Below are positions 24,410 through 32,762 of a DNA stretch of 64,000 bases, piece after piece. Numbering within the stretch: position 1 is the stretch's first letter; every line of letters starts with the position of its first letter. Below the pieces are notes generated by a model. It was not told where the DNA came from. It saw only the letters and a program-made list of their open reading frames with translations, and did not search any database. Source of the DNA: Bacillota bacterium (GTDB lineage: Bacteria > Bacillota > Clostridia > Christensenellales > Pumilibacteraceae); contig WRAF01000001.1 in assembly GCA_009780325.1 (NCBI GenBank), positions 1 through 64,000 of the forward strand, read 5' to 3'. The position numbers and the translations under genes were made by a program.

Positions 24410-25513
24410 ATGGCTAAACCAGTTAGAATACCAAATCAAAATTTTACCACACAGGCGGACTTTTGTGAGATTGTACAAAGGGCAAGTTTTGCTGTACTTT
24501 CAAGACAAAAACTAAAGACGGTGGAATTATTTGCAGGAGCAGGCGGATTGGCACTCGGTCTTGAAAAAGCAGGGTTTGAGGCACTCTTACTTAATGACTT
24601 TGATAAATCGGCGTGCGAAACATTAAAACAAAATAATCCAAACTGGAATGTGGAGTGTGGCGATGTTGCCAAATTAGCGGATGAAGATTTGCTAACCAAG
24701 TTAAGTTTAGAGCGTGGCGAGTTGGACTTATTGTCGGGTGGTTATCCGTGCCAAGCGTTTAGTTACGCAGGCAAGGGACTGGGGATTGATGATGTCCGAG
24801 GCACAATGTTTTTTCATTACGCAAAAATATTAAAGCAGTTAATGCCAAGGATGTTTTTAGCAGAGAATGTGAGGGGTCTTGTTTCTCACGAGAATGGTAA
24901 AACGCTAGAGACTATGATTAAGGTATTTGAAGAGGTTGGATATAAGGTTGAGTATAAAGTTTTGAATGCTTGGAATTATGGTGTTGCTCAAAAGAGAGAG
25001 AGAATAGTTATTGTTGGAGTTCGCAAGGACTTAGACATCAAGTACGAGTTTCCAACACCGCATGAATATAAGCCTGTATTAAAAGATGTTCTGCAAGATG
25101 TGCCTAAATCGGCAGGAGCAAAATACCCAGAGAGTAAACGCAAGGTGCTAGACCTTGTGCCACAGGGCGGATGTTGGCGTGAATTGCCGGATGATATTGC
25201 TAAAAGTTTTATGGGTAAAAGCTATTACCTTGGCGGAGGCAGAACGGGCATGGCAAGAAGAATATCGTGGGAAGAGCCTAGTTTGACATTGACTTGCTCG
25301 CCTGCACAAAAGCAAACAGAGCGTTGCCACCCCGAAGAGACTAGACCGTTTACAGTAAGAGAGTACGCAAGAATACAATCGTTTCCAGACGAGTGGGAAT
25401 TTAAGGGAACTGTAACAAATCAATATAAACAAATAGGGAACGCAGTTCCTGTTAATTTTGCAAAAGAAATAGGTTTATCAATAGCCAAAGCCCTTAGAGG
25501 AGAAAACAACTAA
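24410..25513 (+). CDS. DNA (cytosine-5) methyltransferase of a type II R-M system (probable GGNCC)
   Basis: C5 methyltransferase, 367 residues, transferring methyl from SAM to cytosine. Motif I is VELFAGAGGLALG, motif IV holds the catalytic Cys114 in GGYPCQ, motif VI is ENVRG, motif VIII QKRERIVIVG, and motifs IX-X end in RIQSFPDEW and QIGNAVP. The variable target-recognition region is about residues 210-300. Specificity is inferred from the adjacent Eco47II-like endonuclease. The genes overlap by one base (TAATG). The leaderless promoter may secure early methylase expression. Confidence 0.93.
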   Translation: MAKPVRIPNQNFTTQADFCEIVQRASFAVLSRQKLKTVELFAGAGGLALGLEKAGFEALLLNDFDKSACETLKQNNPNWNVECGDVAKLADEDLLTKLSLERGELDLLSGGYPCQAFSYAGKGLGIDDVRGTMFFHYAKILKQLMPRMFLAENVRGLVSHENGKTLETMIKVFEEVGYKVEYKVLNAWNYGVAQKRERIVIVGVRKDLDIKYEFPTPHEYKPVLKDVLQDVPKSAGAKYPESKRKVLDLVPQGGCWRELPDDIAKSFMGKSYYLGGGRTGMARRISWEEPSLTLTCSPAQKQTERCHPEETRPFTVREYARIQSFPDEWEFKGTVTNQYKQIGNAVPVNFAKEIGLSIAKALRGENN

Positions 25514-26256
25514 TGTACCTAGAATTCATTACGGATGAAGACTTAGAAAAACATATCAAAAAGACTTTAGAATATTATCGCAACACAATCGAGAAGATTG
25601 ACCTTGCGAAGTTTAATAGCAACATCGTTGACCCTATTAAATTGACTTTTGATTCAATCGTTTATGACAGAGGAATCGAATCTATAATCATAGATGAAAT
25701 AGCTCGTCAAAGAGATAAGTCAAACACAAATGCTATTGGATTTTTCAATCAAGATATTTTTGAGTATATCAAGGGTTGCTCTTTGCCAGACAAAGGGTTT
25801 GATGTTGTTTTTGATAATGGCAAAAGAAGAATATATGTCGAACTGAAAAACAAACACAACACAATGAACTCGTCTTCATCTCAAAAGACTTATATGAGGA
25901 TGCAGGCGAAACTACTAGAAGAGCCAGAGTGCGAGTGTTTTCTGGTTGAAGTAATTGCCAAGAAAAGTCAAAATGTAGCATGGTCAATGAGCCTTGATTC
26001 GGTCTCAACTAGAAATGATAAAATCCGCAGAGTTTCAATGGATAAATTTTATGAAGTCGTAACAGGCGACAAAGATGCCTTTATGAAACTTTGTAAAGTA
26101 TTACCTAAGGTAATCAAGAAAGTTGTTAGTGCAACGCTAGCCAAAGAGCGAGAACAAGACACAGTTTTTGAAGAGTTGGCGGAAAAAGACAAAGACCTGT
26201 TAAAAGCACTTTATTTATTAGCATTCAAAACATACGAGGGCTTTAATAACTTTTAA
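25513..26256 (+). CDS. Type II restriction endonuclease, Eco47II/Sau96I-like
   Basis: Endonuclease of 247 residues resembling the Eco47II family, whose characterised members cut G^GNCC. Landmarks: NIVDPIKLTFD, then NAIGFFNQDIF, then a PD-(D/E)xK core with D97 in FDVVF and E110-L-K112 in YVELKNKHNT. The KNKHNT tail is characteristic. ATG 25513 overlaps the methyltransferase stop. With the methyltransferase it forms a complete R-M pair; loss of the methylase would be toxic. Specificity is from family resemblance. Confidence 0.78.
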   Translation: MYLEFITDEDLEKHIKKTLEYYRNTIEKIDLAKFNSNIVDPIKLTFDSIVYDRGIESIIIDEIARQRDKSNTNAIGFFNQDIFEYIKGCSLPDKGFDVVFDNGKRRIYVELKNKHNTMNSSSSQKTYMRMQAKLLEEPECECFLVEVIAKKSQNVAWSMSLDSVSTRNDKIRRVSMDKFYEVVTGDKDAFMKLCKVLPKVIKKVVSATLAKEREQDTVFEELAEKDKDLLKALYLLAFKTYEGFNNF

Positions 26257-26260
26257 TTAA

Positions 26261-26893
26261 ATGCAAAACCAAAGAGAAGAACTGAATAAACTCTCGCCTT
26301 ATGTATGGCTTGGTAACAATGACCCTATAATGAAGAGGCTTGTGGAAAAACACGGGGAGTTGGCACTAAATAAAAGTGCTGACTTCTTTTTGGATTTAGC
26401 AAGTTCAATAGTCGGGCAGCAGTTATCCGTCAAGGCAGCAAGGACAATATGGGGCAGAGTTGAGGTGTTGCTAGGAGGCATAATAACGCCCGAGCGAGTT
26501 TTTGCCGTGGCAGACGAAGACTTGCGAGGAGCAGGACTGTCGACAGGCAAAACAAAGTATATCAAAAACTTAGCCGAGGCGGTTGTCAGCGGAACGCTTG
26601 AGTTAGATAAACTTAACGACCTAAGTGACGAAGAAATTATAAAGCAGTTGACCGCAGTCAAAGGAATAGGCAAGTGGACAGCGGAGATGTTCCTTATGTT
26701 TAGTCTTGCACGACCTAATGTATTTTCATTAGGCGATGTTGGGCTGTACAATTCAATGCGAAAACTGTACGGCGAAGACCTAAGTAAAGAGCAAATACTT
26801 GAAATAATAGCCAAGTGGCAACCATGGCAAACTTATGCTTGCCTATACTTGTGGCGAGACCTAGACAATGAGGGGGTAAAAATAAATGAGTAA
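26261..26893 (+). CDS. DNA-3-methyladenine glycosylase (AlkA-like HhH-GPD)
   Basis: Base-excision repair glycosylase of 210 residues. The helix-hairpin-helix is KQLTAVKGIGKWTAEMF and the catalytic Asp follows in FSLGDVGL. The N-terminal SSIVGQQLSVKAA is the usual family signature. Mono-functional enzymes of this type excise 3-methyladenine and other damaged bases. It follows the endonuclease by 4 bases with no obvious Shine-Dalgarno, so coupling to the restriction genes is likely. It overlaps the FRG gene by 8 bases. Confidence 0.9.
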   Translation: MQNQREELNKLSPYVWLGNNDPIMKRLVEKHGELALNKSADFFLDLASSIVGQQLSVKAARTIWGRVEVLLGGIITPERVFAVADEDLRGAGLSTGKTKYIKNLAEAVVSGTLELDKLNDLSDEEIIKQLTAVKGIGKWTAEMFLMFSLARPNVFSLGDVGLYNSMRKLYGEDLSKEQILEIIAKWQPWQTYACLYLWRDLDNEGVKINE

Positions 26894-27899
26894 AAAGCCA
26901 GTTACAAGTGTTGCGGAATATGTAAAACTGATAGCATCGTACAACACTGTTGATATTGACGGAACATTTTTTTATAGAGGGCAAGGTAAACATCATTCAG
27001 ATGATATGAATGATGTCAATCAGCCACAAGCAAGTATTTTTAGAAAGTGCGATGAAATGCACGGGGTAAAGCAACTTTATGAGAAGAAGTATTATTATGA
27101 AGCCATTACAAGGTTTCCGCATGAGTTTGAGGGGTTGTCAAGCATTGACAGGCTTGCTAAGATGCAACACTATGGGTGGCCAACGAGGTTGCTTGATTTT
27201 ACACGAAAACCATTAGTGGCTTTGTATTTTGCGTGTGAAGATGCAAACGAGCAGAATGATGGTATCGTGTATGTGGTTAAGGCGCAGTACAAAAAAGAAT
27301 TAGAGGACGAGGGCTGTCATATTCTTTCTTATGATAGCGATAGGGCGTTGCTTTTGGGCTGTTTCTCAAGGCTAACAAAAAATGAGTATAATCGTATTAA
27401 AGATTTTGTAGAAGAACAAATGGCCGCCTTTGCAAAAAATAACAAAGGAAGCACTCAAATATCTTTGTCAAACGCTGATAGAGAGTATAGGATAAATCTT
27501 GATACTATTGATGCTAAAGGCGATGAAAAACTTAAAAGAGCGTTTTCAAAATTATATAGTGAGGCGGAAAGAGAGAGGGCGGCGTTTCGTGTTTTTGATA
27601 CTAGGCCGCAGGATTTGTGGGATTCATTTATGTTGTCGCCTCAATCGCATAAAATGCAAAATGAGAGGTTAATGTTGCAAGATGGTGCATTTTGCATCAT
27701 GGGGCTAAGTGGTAATGCAACCTCAAATAGTAGGTCAATAATTTTGAATAAGATTATAATCGACAAAAGCAAGAAAGTTGATTTGTTAAAAGATTTGAAT
27801 GCACTAGGGGTAAACTACGCAACAATTTATGGAGACTTGTCAGCGGCAGCAAAGCAAGTGGATGCAAGAGTTGTTGCTAAATTAAAAGAAAAGAAATAG
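26886..27899 (+). CDS. FRG-domain protein
   Basis: Protein of 337 residues with an N-terminal FRG domain, named for its FxRGQ motif: FYRGQ at residues 29-33. The diagnostic LAKMQHYGWPTRLLDFTRKPLVALYFAC follows around 95-120. The charged C-terminal half is not recognised. FRG proteins are frequent in defence islands and mobile elements; biochemical function is unknown. It is the last gene of a four-gene unit (methyltransferase, endonuclease, glycosylase, FRG) with overlapping ends and a terminator immediately after. Confidence 0.85.
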   Translation: MSKKPVTSVAEYVKLIASYNTVDIDGTFFYRGQGKHHSDDMNDVNQPQASIFRKCDEMHGVKQLYEKKYYYEAITRFPHEFEGLSSIDRLAKMQHYGWPTRLLDFTRKPLVALYFACEDANEQNDGIVYVVKAQYKKELEDEGCHILSYDSDRALLLGCFSRLTKNEYNRIKDFVEEQMAAFAKNNKGSTQISLSNADREYRINLDTIDAKGDEKLKRAFSKLYSEAERERAAFRVFDTRPQDLWDSFMLSPQSHKMQNERLMLQDGAFCIMGLSGNATSNSRSIILNKIIIDKSKKVDLLKDLNALGVNYATIYGDLSAAAKQVDARVVAKLKEKK

Positions 27900-27901
27900 A
27901 G

Positions 27902-27940
27902 AAAAATCCGCCCACCGAGTAATCGGCAGGCGGATTTTTT
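27902..27940. terminator. Bidirectional terminator between FRG and XRE genes
   Basis: AAAAATCCGCC (27902-27912) pairs with GGCGGATTTTT (27929-27939), with an inner CCGA/TCGG stem. T-runs on both strands suit the convergent genes. Confidence 0.9.
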
Positions 27941-28151
27941 ATTGCTCTTCGTTTTCTTCTAGCCTCATAATATCCGTCAGGTCGCATTTTAGAGCAACGC
28001 AGATACGGATTAAAACTTCGGTGTTGATGTTAGCACTTTTATTTATCTTGGCGATTGTAGCCGAACTCAAGCCCGTTATTTTGGCTAGGGTATTCATAGA
28101 CATATTTCTTTCTATGAGTAAGTGTTTTAATGGTTTATAACTAATTATCAT
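27939..28151 (-). CDS. Small XRE/Cro-CI family HTH regulator
   Basis: Seventy residues, essentially one helix-turn-helix: LAKITGLSSATIAKINKSANI with the following helix EVLIRICVALKCDLTDIM. This is the Cro-like HTH_26 type. It is the last gene of a four-gene minus-strand unit, 2 bases after the ABC-3C ATPase stop, and may autoregulate that unit. Confidence 0.88.
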   Translation of the reverse strand: MIISYKPLKHLLIERNMSMNTLAKITGLSSATIAKINKSANINTEVLIRICVALKCDLTDIMRLEENEEQ

Positions 28152-28153
28152 TA

Positions 28154-29797
28154 TTACTCCGCTTTAGAGAAACTTTTTTTCCAAGATTCTCCGAACAACT
28201 CGTCTCCATCTGCTAGTGTTAAGACAGTGTTATTATCAATTATAGTTTGTGCATTTCCTTTATAATTTTTCGTTTTGTCAAAGGCAACAAATATTTGTTT
28301 TTTGAACAAAGCGTATTTTTCTAAAATTCTGCTCATGTCTTCGGTATCAGTATGAACGAAAGCAATAGTGTCGTGAGCAATGGCAGGAAGAGGAGTGAGT
28401 TCTAACAGTGCCATATCTAGGAATATAAGGTTTTTCCAATTTGTCGCTGTACCTCTATCGGACGGCGTAGCGTAGGTGTACGATTTAGGACTAGCAATAA
28501 TTAGTTGAGGAGGCTCGTCAGCGCCGTAAATATCTGCATTTAGTTTTGCAATAAGTGGGTTAATTTTATTTTCGATTAAAGAGGCTTGCTCCATAAAAAG
28601 TTTTGAATAAGTTGCTTCTAGGATTTTGATTTCCGCACTAACAGCAGTCAAACTTTCATATAAATCATTTTGAGCGCGAAGATTGTTTATTTGTAATTTA
28701 ACGCTTGCGTATGATTCAAGCGTTGCCCGAGAGCGACCGCCAAGTTCAAGAGTTCTCATAGCATCTTCAACTCGAGCGATTTCAGCATCAGCCTCATCAA
28801 TTACTTCACGAATAGAAGACATTGATGCAGTAAACTCGTTTTGTAAAATTGTAGACAATTTAGAGTGAAAAGATTCTATGCGTTTTAAGTTATCAACATT
28901 GATAGTGCAGTCTGGGAAGAATTGCTGTAATTCCTCAAAGTCTTCGGTTGTAGCAGGTTGACGGCTATCCGCAGCATTTTTGACAACCCACCATTGAGAC
29001 CAAAGTCTTTTACGCTTGCTAACCAGTGAATCGTATTCGCCCCTTAGTTCAGCGGCTTTTTGAATTTCTTCGTCCGTGCGATTAAGCAAATCGTCCTTTC
29101 CGTGTTGAGCAATGCTTTCTAGTTTGACCTCAAGAGCGGAAAGTTGTTCTTCATTTTGAGCAAAAATTGTTTTAGATGGAACTACAACTACTTTTTCTTT
29201 TCCTGCCGCTTTTATGGCAGTTTTGTACTCATCTTTTTTCTTTAGATTTTCGGCGTGTTCTTTTAGCGTAGTATATGCGTTATTTAGTTGAAAAAATTTG
29301 ACCAACGCATTTTTATCCTTGTCACCACTAAATCCAGACAGGGGTGCTTTTTCGTTAGATGTTTCACGATTATATATTCTAAAATAACGGCTTATGATTT
29401 CTCTAAAAGTAATATCGGGTAAATCAATAGAGTAGTGTGACTTTAGTCTTATGCAAAAGTCTTCTATATCAATAGTTTCTTGTGTTTCGTAATTTTCATT
29501 GCACACATCTACTTTATTGCTGTTATCGGTACTGCGTGAAAAATGGTGTTGAACATCATTAAAGAGAAAACAAAACTGAATAGTGTGATGACCAATTTTA
29601 CCAACAATACTTTTATCCTTTACATAATCATTGCCACCAAATACAAAATCGACTATCAGCAAGAATGTTGACTTACCGATAGAATTGTCGCCAGTGCTAT
29701 GACCTTGCACGACATTTAGTCCCTCATGGAATTTTATAGCACCACGAGGCGAGCCTTTTGATTTGAATTTATCACATTGTATTTCAAGTAGTAACAT
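28154..29797 (-). CDS. ABC-3C system ATPase (DUF2326, RecF/SMC-like)
   Basis: ATPase component of an ABC-three-component conflict system. 547 residues. Walker A STGDNSIGKST at residues 34-44 follows the opening strand. A long coiled coil spans about residues 170-400. The C-terminal half includes a DUF2326-like segment with IFLDMALLELTPLPAIAHDT (Walker-B-like region). DUF2326 ATPases pair with a small middle component and an effector; both lie directly upstream here. Likely senses a signal and licenses the effector. It overlaps the middle-component gene by 14 bases. Confidence 0.8.
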   Translation of the reverse strand: MLLLEIQCDKFKSKGSPRGAIKFHEGLNVVQGHSTGDNSIGKSTFLLIVDFVFGGNDYVKDKSIVGKIGHHTIQFCFLFNDVQHHFSRSTDNSNKVDVCNENYETQETIDIEDFCIRLKSHYSIDLPDITFREIISRYFRIYNRETSNEKAPLSGFSGDKDKNALVKFFQLNNAYTTLKEHAENLKKKDEYKTAIKAAGKEKVVVVPSKTIFAQNEEQLSALEVKLESIAQHGKDDLLNRTDEEIQKAAELRGEYDSLVSKRKRLWSQWWVVKNAADSRQPATTEDFEELQQFFPDCTINVDNLKRIESFHSKLSTILQNEFTASMSSIREVIDEADAEIARVEDAMRTLELGGRSRATLESYASVKLQINNLRAQNDLYESLTAVSAEIKILEATYSKLFMEQASLIENKINPLIAKLNADIYGADEPPQLIIASPKSYTYATPSDRGTATNWKNLIFLDMALLELTPLPAIAHDTIAFVHTDTEDMSRILEKYALFKKQIFVAFDKTKNYKGNAQTIIDNNTVLTLADGDELFGESWKKSFSKAE

Positions 29798-30011
29798 AGG
29801 TTAGCCTCCCATCATCAGTAAAGTCTATTTTATTAAGGGCAAAAAGACAAACAAGAATATCTGTAAAATCCGATACATCATCAAGTTGCGTTCTCATGGT
29901 ATTGAATAAAGCAATAGGGGATAATGCTTGTTTTTGCAACGCCTTTAGCACAGCAGGAAACTTGGATATGACACTATCATTGTAGTGAATAACTTTGTTA
30001 GGTAATTTCAT
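29784..30011 (-). CDS. ABC-3C middle component (MC6-like)
   Basis: Seventy-five residues beginning MKLPNKVIHYNDSVISKF and continuing with a winged-helix-like pattern (ALSPIALFNTMRTQL...ILVCLFALNKIDFTDDGRL). Size, sequence opening and position between effector and DUF2326 ATPase match the MC6 class of ABC-3C middle components, thought to link effector and ATPase. Overlaps: 4 bases with the effector gene and 14 bases with the ATPase gene. Confidence 0.72.
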   Translation of the reverse strand: MKLPNKVIHYNDSVISKFPAVLKALQKQALSPIALFNTMRTQLDDVSDFTDILVCLFALNKIDFTDDGRLTYVTT

Positions 30012-31294
30012 ATATAAAACACCTCACAATTTTGCACGAAGAACGATGTCAAAATATCGCACGCTAATTTATTTGTAGTGCCACCCAAAGTGGCTATCCA
30101 AGCGCTTACTTGTTCGTATATTTGAGAGCGAGATAAGTCGGTTGCTTCAAATTGACTACTTGCATTTTGAACATTGGTGGTTAAACGGCGAACAAAAGAG
30201 GCGTTTGTTTTAGAAGCGGCTTTCAAAAGACCCTCAATAAAAACATAGTATTGTGTTACATGATACCTAATTTGACCTTTGAGAAGAAATTCGTCAGTTC
30301 CTATTTTTCTATCAATCACAAGTGGGTCGTGGCGGAGCGAAATATTTAATTGGTCTAAAGGTTGCGAAGATATTGCAGTAACTATATCAGTTAAAGCAGC
30401 CTCAACATCAGCACGGGGAACATTAGAATTGGCAGCAAGTATTTGTTCGCCATTTCTTTTTCTGCTTAAAATTAAATTATAGTCCTCAACAGTGCAAGCC
30501 GACAAATAGTTTTGTTCGCATGGGGTGCGACAAACCAAAACTTTGTTGGATATAGAATTTAGTGCATAAGTAGGGCGAGTAGCAGAGGTTAATGCTGTCG
30601 TTTGTGAGGCAGTAGGTTGTTGAGGGTAGATTTCTAAAATGGTATAGTCCTTTACTACATTAGTATTTCTTTGACGGACAACATTATTGCCACACATAGC
30701 ACACTTATAAAACATTTGAGCAAGCAATAATGATTCAGTTTCAAAATTTGAGGTAGCAGTTGCCACAGTAGTAGCGACCTCCATTTGAACATCAATTTCA
30801 TCTACAACTTTCTTTTTTGATGTTTTTGATGTCTCATTATTTTGATGCACGACATATAGGAAAAGCGTTGAAAGAAAAGTTGGCAGAGTTGCAAGGGTCG
30901 CCAAATCTAAAAATATTTGTTTGTCAGTTGCGATTATTGAAGTGTCATTACTCACAGCAAGTTTTAGTTTTTCAAGCAATTTGTTTCTAAGTGTAGAACC
31001 TGTGGCAGGAACGATATAATCACGGAAATATGTTTCTACGGCTGTGCTTGTTGCAGTCTTTGCCGCTTGCGTAACAGCAGGCGGAAGATTTCTCTTCTGA
31101 TTCAAGAATTTATTACAATTTGTTTTATTGAGATTGAAAGTTAAACTTTTATCAATGGACTTAAAAATTAGCACAATGAAATCAAAATCATCGAGCGATG
31201 TAGTTTGTTTGATTGGTTTTGCATACGAGCCGAAATTTAGAGGCACAACATTCTCCTTTGCCAAAAAGTTGCCAATTTTCTGCCAATGTTGCAT
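30008..31294 (-). CDS. ABC-3C effector-type protein with Cys4 cluster
   Basis: First gene of the ABC-3C unit, 428 residues. C198-x2-C201 and C255-x3-C259 form a zinc-ribbon or degenerate HNH-like cluster in the middle. The N-terminal 180 residues are helical and Thr/Ala-rich, and the C-terminal 150 residues probably form the ABC-3C C-terminal domain that docks to the middle component. No nuclease motif is certain. By position it is the effector. ATG is read from 31294 on the minus strand; no good Shine-Dalgarno (CTTGA precedes it). Confidence 0.72.
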   Translation of the reverse strand: MQHWQKIGNFLAKENVVPLNFGSYAKPIKQTTSLDDFDFIVLIFKSIDKSLTFNLNKTNCNKFLNQKRNLPPAVTQAAKTATSTAVETYFRDYIVPATGSTLRNKLLEKLKLAVSNDTSIIATDKQIFLDLATLATLPTFLSTLFLYVVHQNNETSKTSKKKVVDEIDVQMEVATTVATATSNFETESLLLAQMFYKCAMCGNNVVRQRNTNVVKDYTILEIYPQQPTASQTTALTSATRPTYALNSISNKVLVCRTPCEQNYLSACTVEDYNLILSRKRNGEQILAANSNVPRADVEAALTDIVTAISSQPLDQLNISLRHDPLVIDRKIGTDEFLLKGQIRYHVTQYYVFIEGLLKAASKTNASFVRRLTTNVQNASSQFEATDLSRSQIYEQVSAWIATLGGTTNKLACDILTSFFVQNCEVFYI

Positions 31295-31453
31295 TCAAGT
31301 ATTAGACTTATATAAGTGCTAATATAGAGGTGCGATGGCAAACGGGCGACATAACCATCTATATGATACTACAAATATACTGTTGATGTCAATAGATTTG
31401 CTTTATGATTGCGAAATTTGTCTTTGCAGAGTATTTAAGGAGGTACAAGCATT

Positions 31454-31606
31454 ATGCAAGAAGTTAGAAGTCAAAGCGGCAAGTTGGTTTGCCGTGCAGA
31501 TGGCAAAAGTAAGACTGTCGAGATAGTGATTAAAAACGAAATCACTCTTGTGCGTTTTACGGACGATGGACAAGTCGTTGTAGTAGGCAAGAAGTCTGCC
31601 GCCTAA
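31454..31606 (+). CDS. Small conserved prophage protein, 50 residues
   Basis: AAGGAGG 8 bases before ATG 31454 marks a genuine gene of 50 residues. It begins MQEVRSQSGKLVCRADG and has a beta-strand pattern (VEIVIKNEITLVRF...VVVV). Very similar short proteins sit at the head of replication modules in Clostridia prophages; function unknown. First rightward gene after the ABC-3C system, so it probably marks the left part of the phage. Confidence 0.78.
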   Translation: MQEVRSQSGKLVCRADGKSKTVEIVIKNEITLVRFTDDGQVVVVGKKSAA

Positions 31607-31650
31607 AAAAGAGCGGACAAGCAGAAAACAAAACACAATTTAATATTTAT

Positions 31651-31740
31651 TCCGTAGACCGCTAGACGGCAGGAGGCATCAAATTTTCAAGGTGCATTCT
31701 GCCGTCTTTTTTTGTTTACGGACATTGGTGGCTCTACGGA
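31651..31740 (+). terminator. Terminator hairpin nested in an outer inverted repeat
   Basis: AGACGGCAG (31664-31672) pairs with CTGCCGTCT (31699-31707), followed by a T-run to 31713. An outer pair TCCGTAG (31651-31657) and CTACGGA (31734-31740) encloses it. It could be a plain terminator or an attenuator before the sigma-like gene. Confidence 0.7.
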
Positions 31741-31770
31741 TTTAACAACAAATTCAAGGAGTTATCAATA

Positions 31771-32223
31771 ATGAAGAATTACAAATATAACACAAAATTA
31801 GGCAAACTTATCGACCCAGATAAAGTTAAGGACAAGAGCAAATTAAGTAACCCAGCTTTAATTGATATTAAGATGGGTGTAGCGGAGGCGGAGGCAATTT
31901 TTGAAATGCAACGCCAAGAGAACAGCAGCGAGTGCAAGAGAAAATATTATTGTACTAGGTCGCTAGACCTGTATAGCGAGAGCAACAGGGATGTTGGCAG
32001 CGAGGAGTTTAATCCTATCGAGATTATGATTAGAGCCGAAGAGGCGCAAGAGGACAAGCTGTCGCAGGCTTTGGTAACGCTGACGGCTAGGCAATTAGAG
32101 CTTGTCAAAATGTTACGCAAGGGTATGAGCGTGCCTCAAATTGCAGAGGCAAAAGGCAAGCACCACAGCAGTGTATATGAAATGCTCGAGGCTGTGCAAA
32201 AAAAGTTTTCTAAGTTTTTTTAG
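31771..32223 (+). CDS. Sigma-70 region 4-like phage regulator
   Basis: Protein of 150 residues whose C-terminal 55 residues form a sigma-region-4 HTH: LTARQLELVKMLRKGMSVPQIAEAKG, then HHSSVYEMLEAVQKKF. The N-terminal part is polar and unrecognised. Similar genes sit early in Clostridia prophages and are thought to control transcription. AAGGAG lies upstream of ATG 31771. Confidence 0.7.
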   Translation: MKNYKYNTKLGKLIDPDKVKDKSKLSNPALIDIKMGVAEAEAIFEMQRQENSSECKRKYYCTRSLDLYSESNRDVGSEEFNPIEIMIRAEEAQEDKLSQALVTLTARQLELVKMLRKGMSVPQIAEAKGKHHSSVYEMLEAVQKKFSKFF

Positions 32224-32314
32224 AAAATACCCCGAATTTTTGCCCTCATTTTCACAGTAAGTGCGAGGGCAAGAAATGCCACTCAAATAAAGTCATAAGG
32301 AGACTAGAATTAAA

Positions 32315-32515
32315 ATGCAAGTAAAGCAAAGAAGAACAACGATTTGGCACGGGGATAATGGTAAGCCCATCCGAATCAAGACGACAACTACCCAAGAGAG
32401 GTATGTGGGCAGTATGGACGAGGCACTAGCAATCCTAAAAGAAAACAGGCTTAGTGATGTTACATTCGTTCAAAGAGCGGCGGAGGGCGTGGATAGTGTT
32501 TCTAAACAAAAGTAG
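32315..32515 (+). CDS. Small phage protein, 66 residues
   Basis: Start ATG 32315 with AAGGAGA about 13 bases upstream. Basic, Thr-rich N-terminus (QRRTTIWHGDNGKPIRIKTT) then an acidic helix. No family recognised. Its last 20 bases overlap the following HTH gene. Bases 32224-32314 have no gene. Confidence 0.65.
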   Translation: MQVKQRRTTIWHGDNGKPIRIKTTTTQERYVGSMDEALAILKENRLSDVTFVQRAAEGVDSVSKQK

Positions 32516-32762
32516 AGTAGCGGAAGTATTGAAAAAAGATGGTATTGCTTTAGCCGAGCTAGCGGAGGAATTATGCGTAACTAGAGGCGAGGCATTAAGG
32601 TTAGTGGCGGGTACGCAAAGTTTGGAGTATCGCACGGCGCAGCTCTTAATGAACTTAATAGGCTTTGAAGATTTTGCCTATGTGGCAGAGAGCGAGGAGG
32701 TAAGAAGACTTGCAAGGAACATCAAAAAAGAGTTCGGGCGTCCTTTCCGTCACGCCATATAA
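32496..32762 (+). CDS. Small phage HTH (XRE-like) protein
   Basis: About 88 residues from GTG 32496, which has GGAGGG 8 bases upstream; the frame is open further up (GTG 32454), but that start lacks a ribosome-binding site. The HTH reads IALAELAEELCVTRGEALRLVAG, XRE-like. It overlaps the preceding gene by 20 bases and the helicase gene by 53 bases. Confidence 0.65.
   Translation: MFLNKSRVAEVLKKDGIALAELAEELCVTRGEALRLVAGTQSLEYRTAQLLMNLIGFEDFAYVAESEEVRRLARNIKKEFGRPFRHAI

Noticed and set aside
31295..31453. Prophage attachment site at the left boundary
   Set aside because: No integrase in the window and no direct repeat that could be paired.
31335..31526. 63-codon plus-strand frame left of the 50-residue gene
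   Set aside because: No ribosome-binding site; overlaps the well-supported gene at 31454 in another frame.
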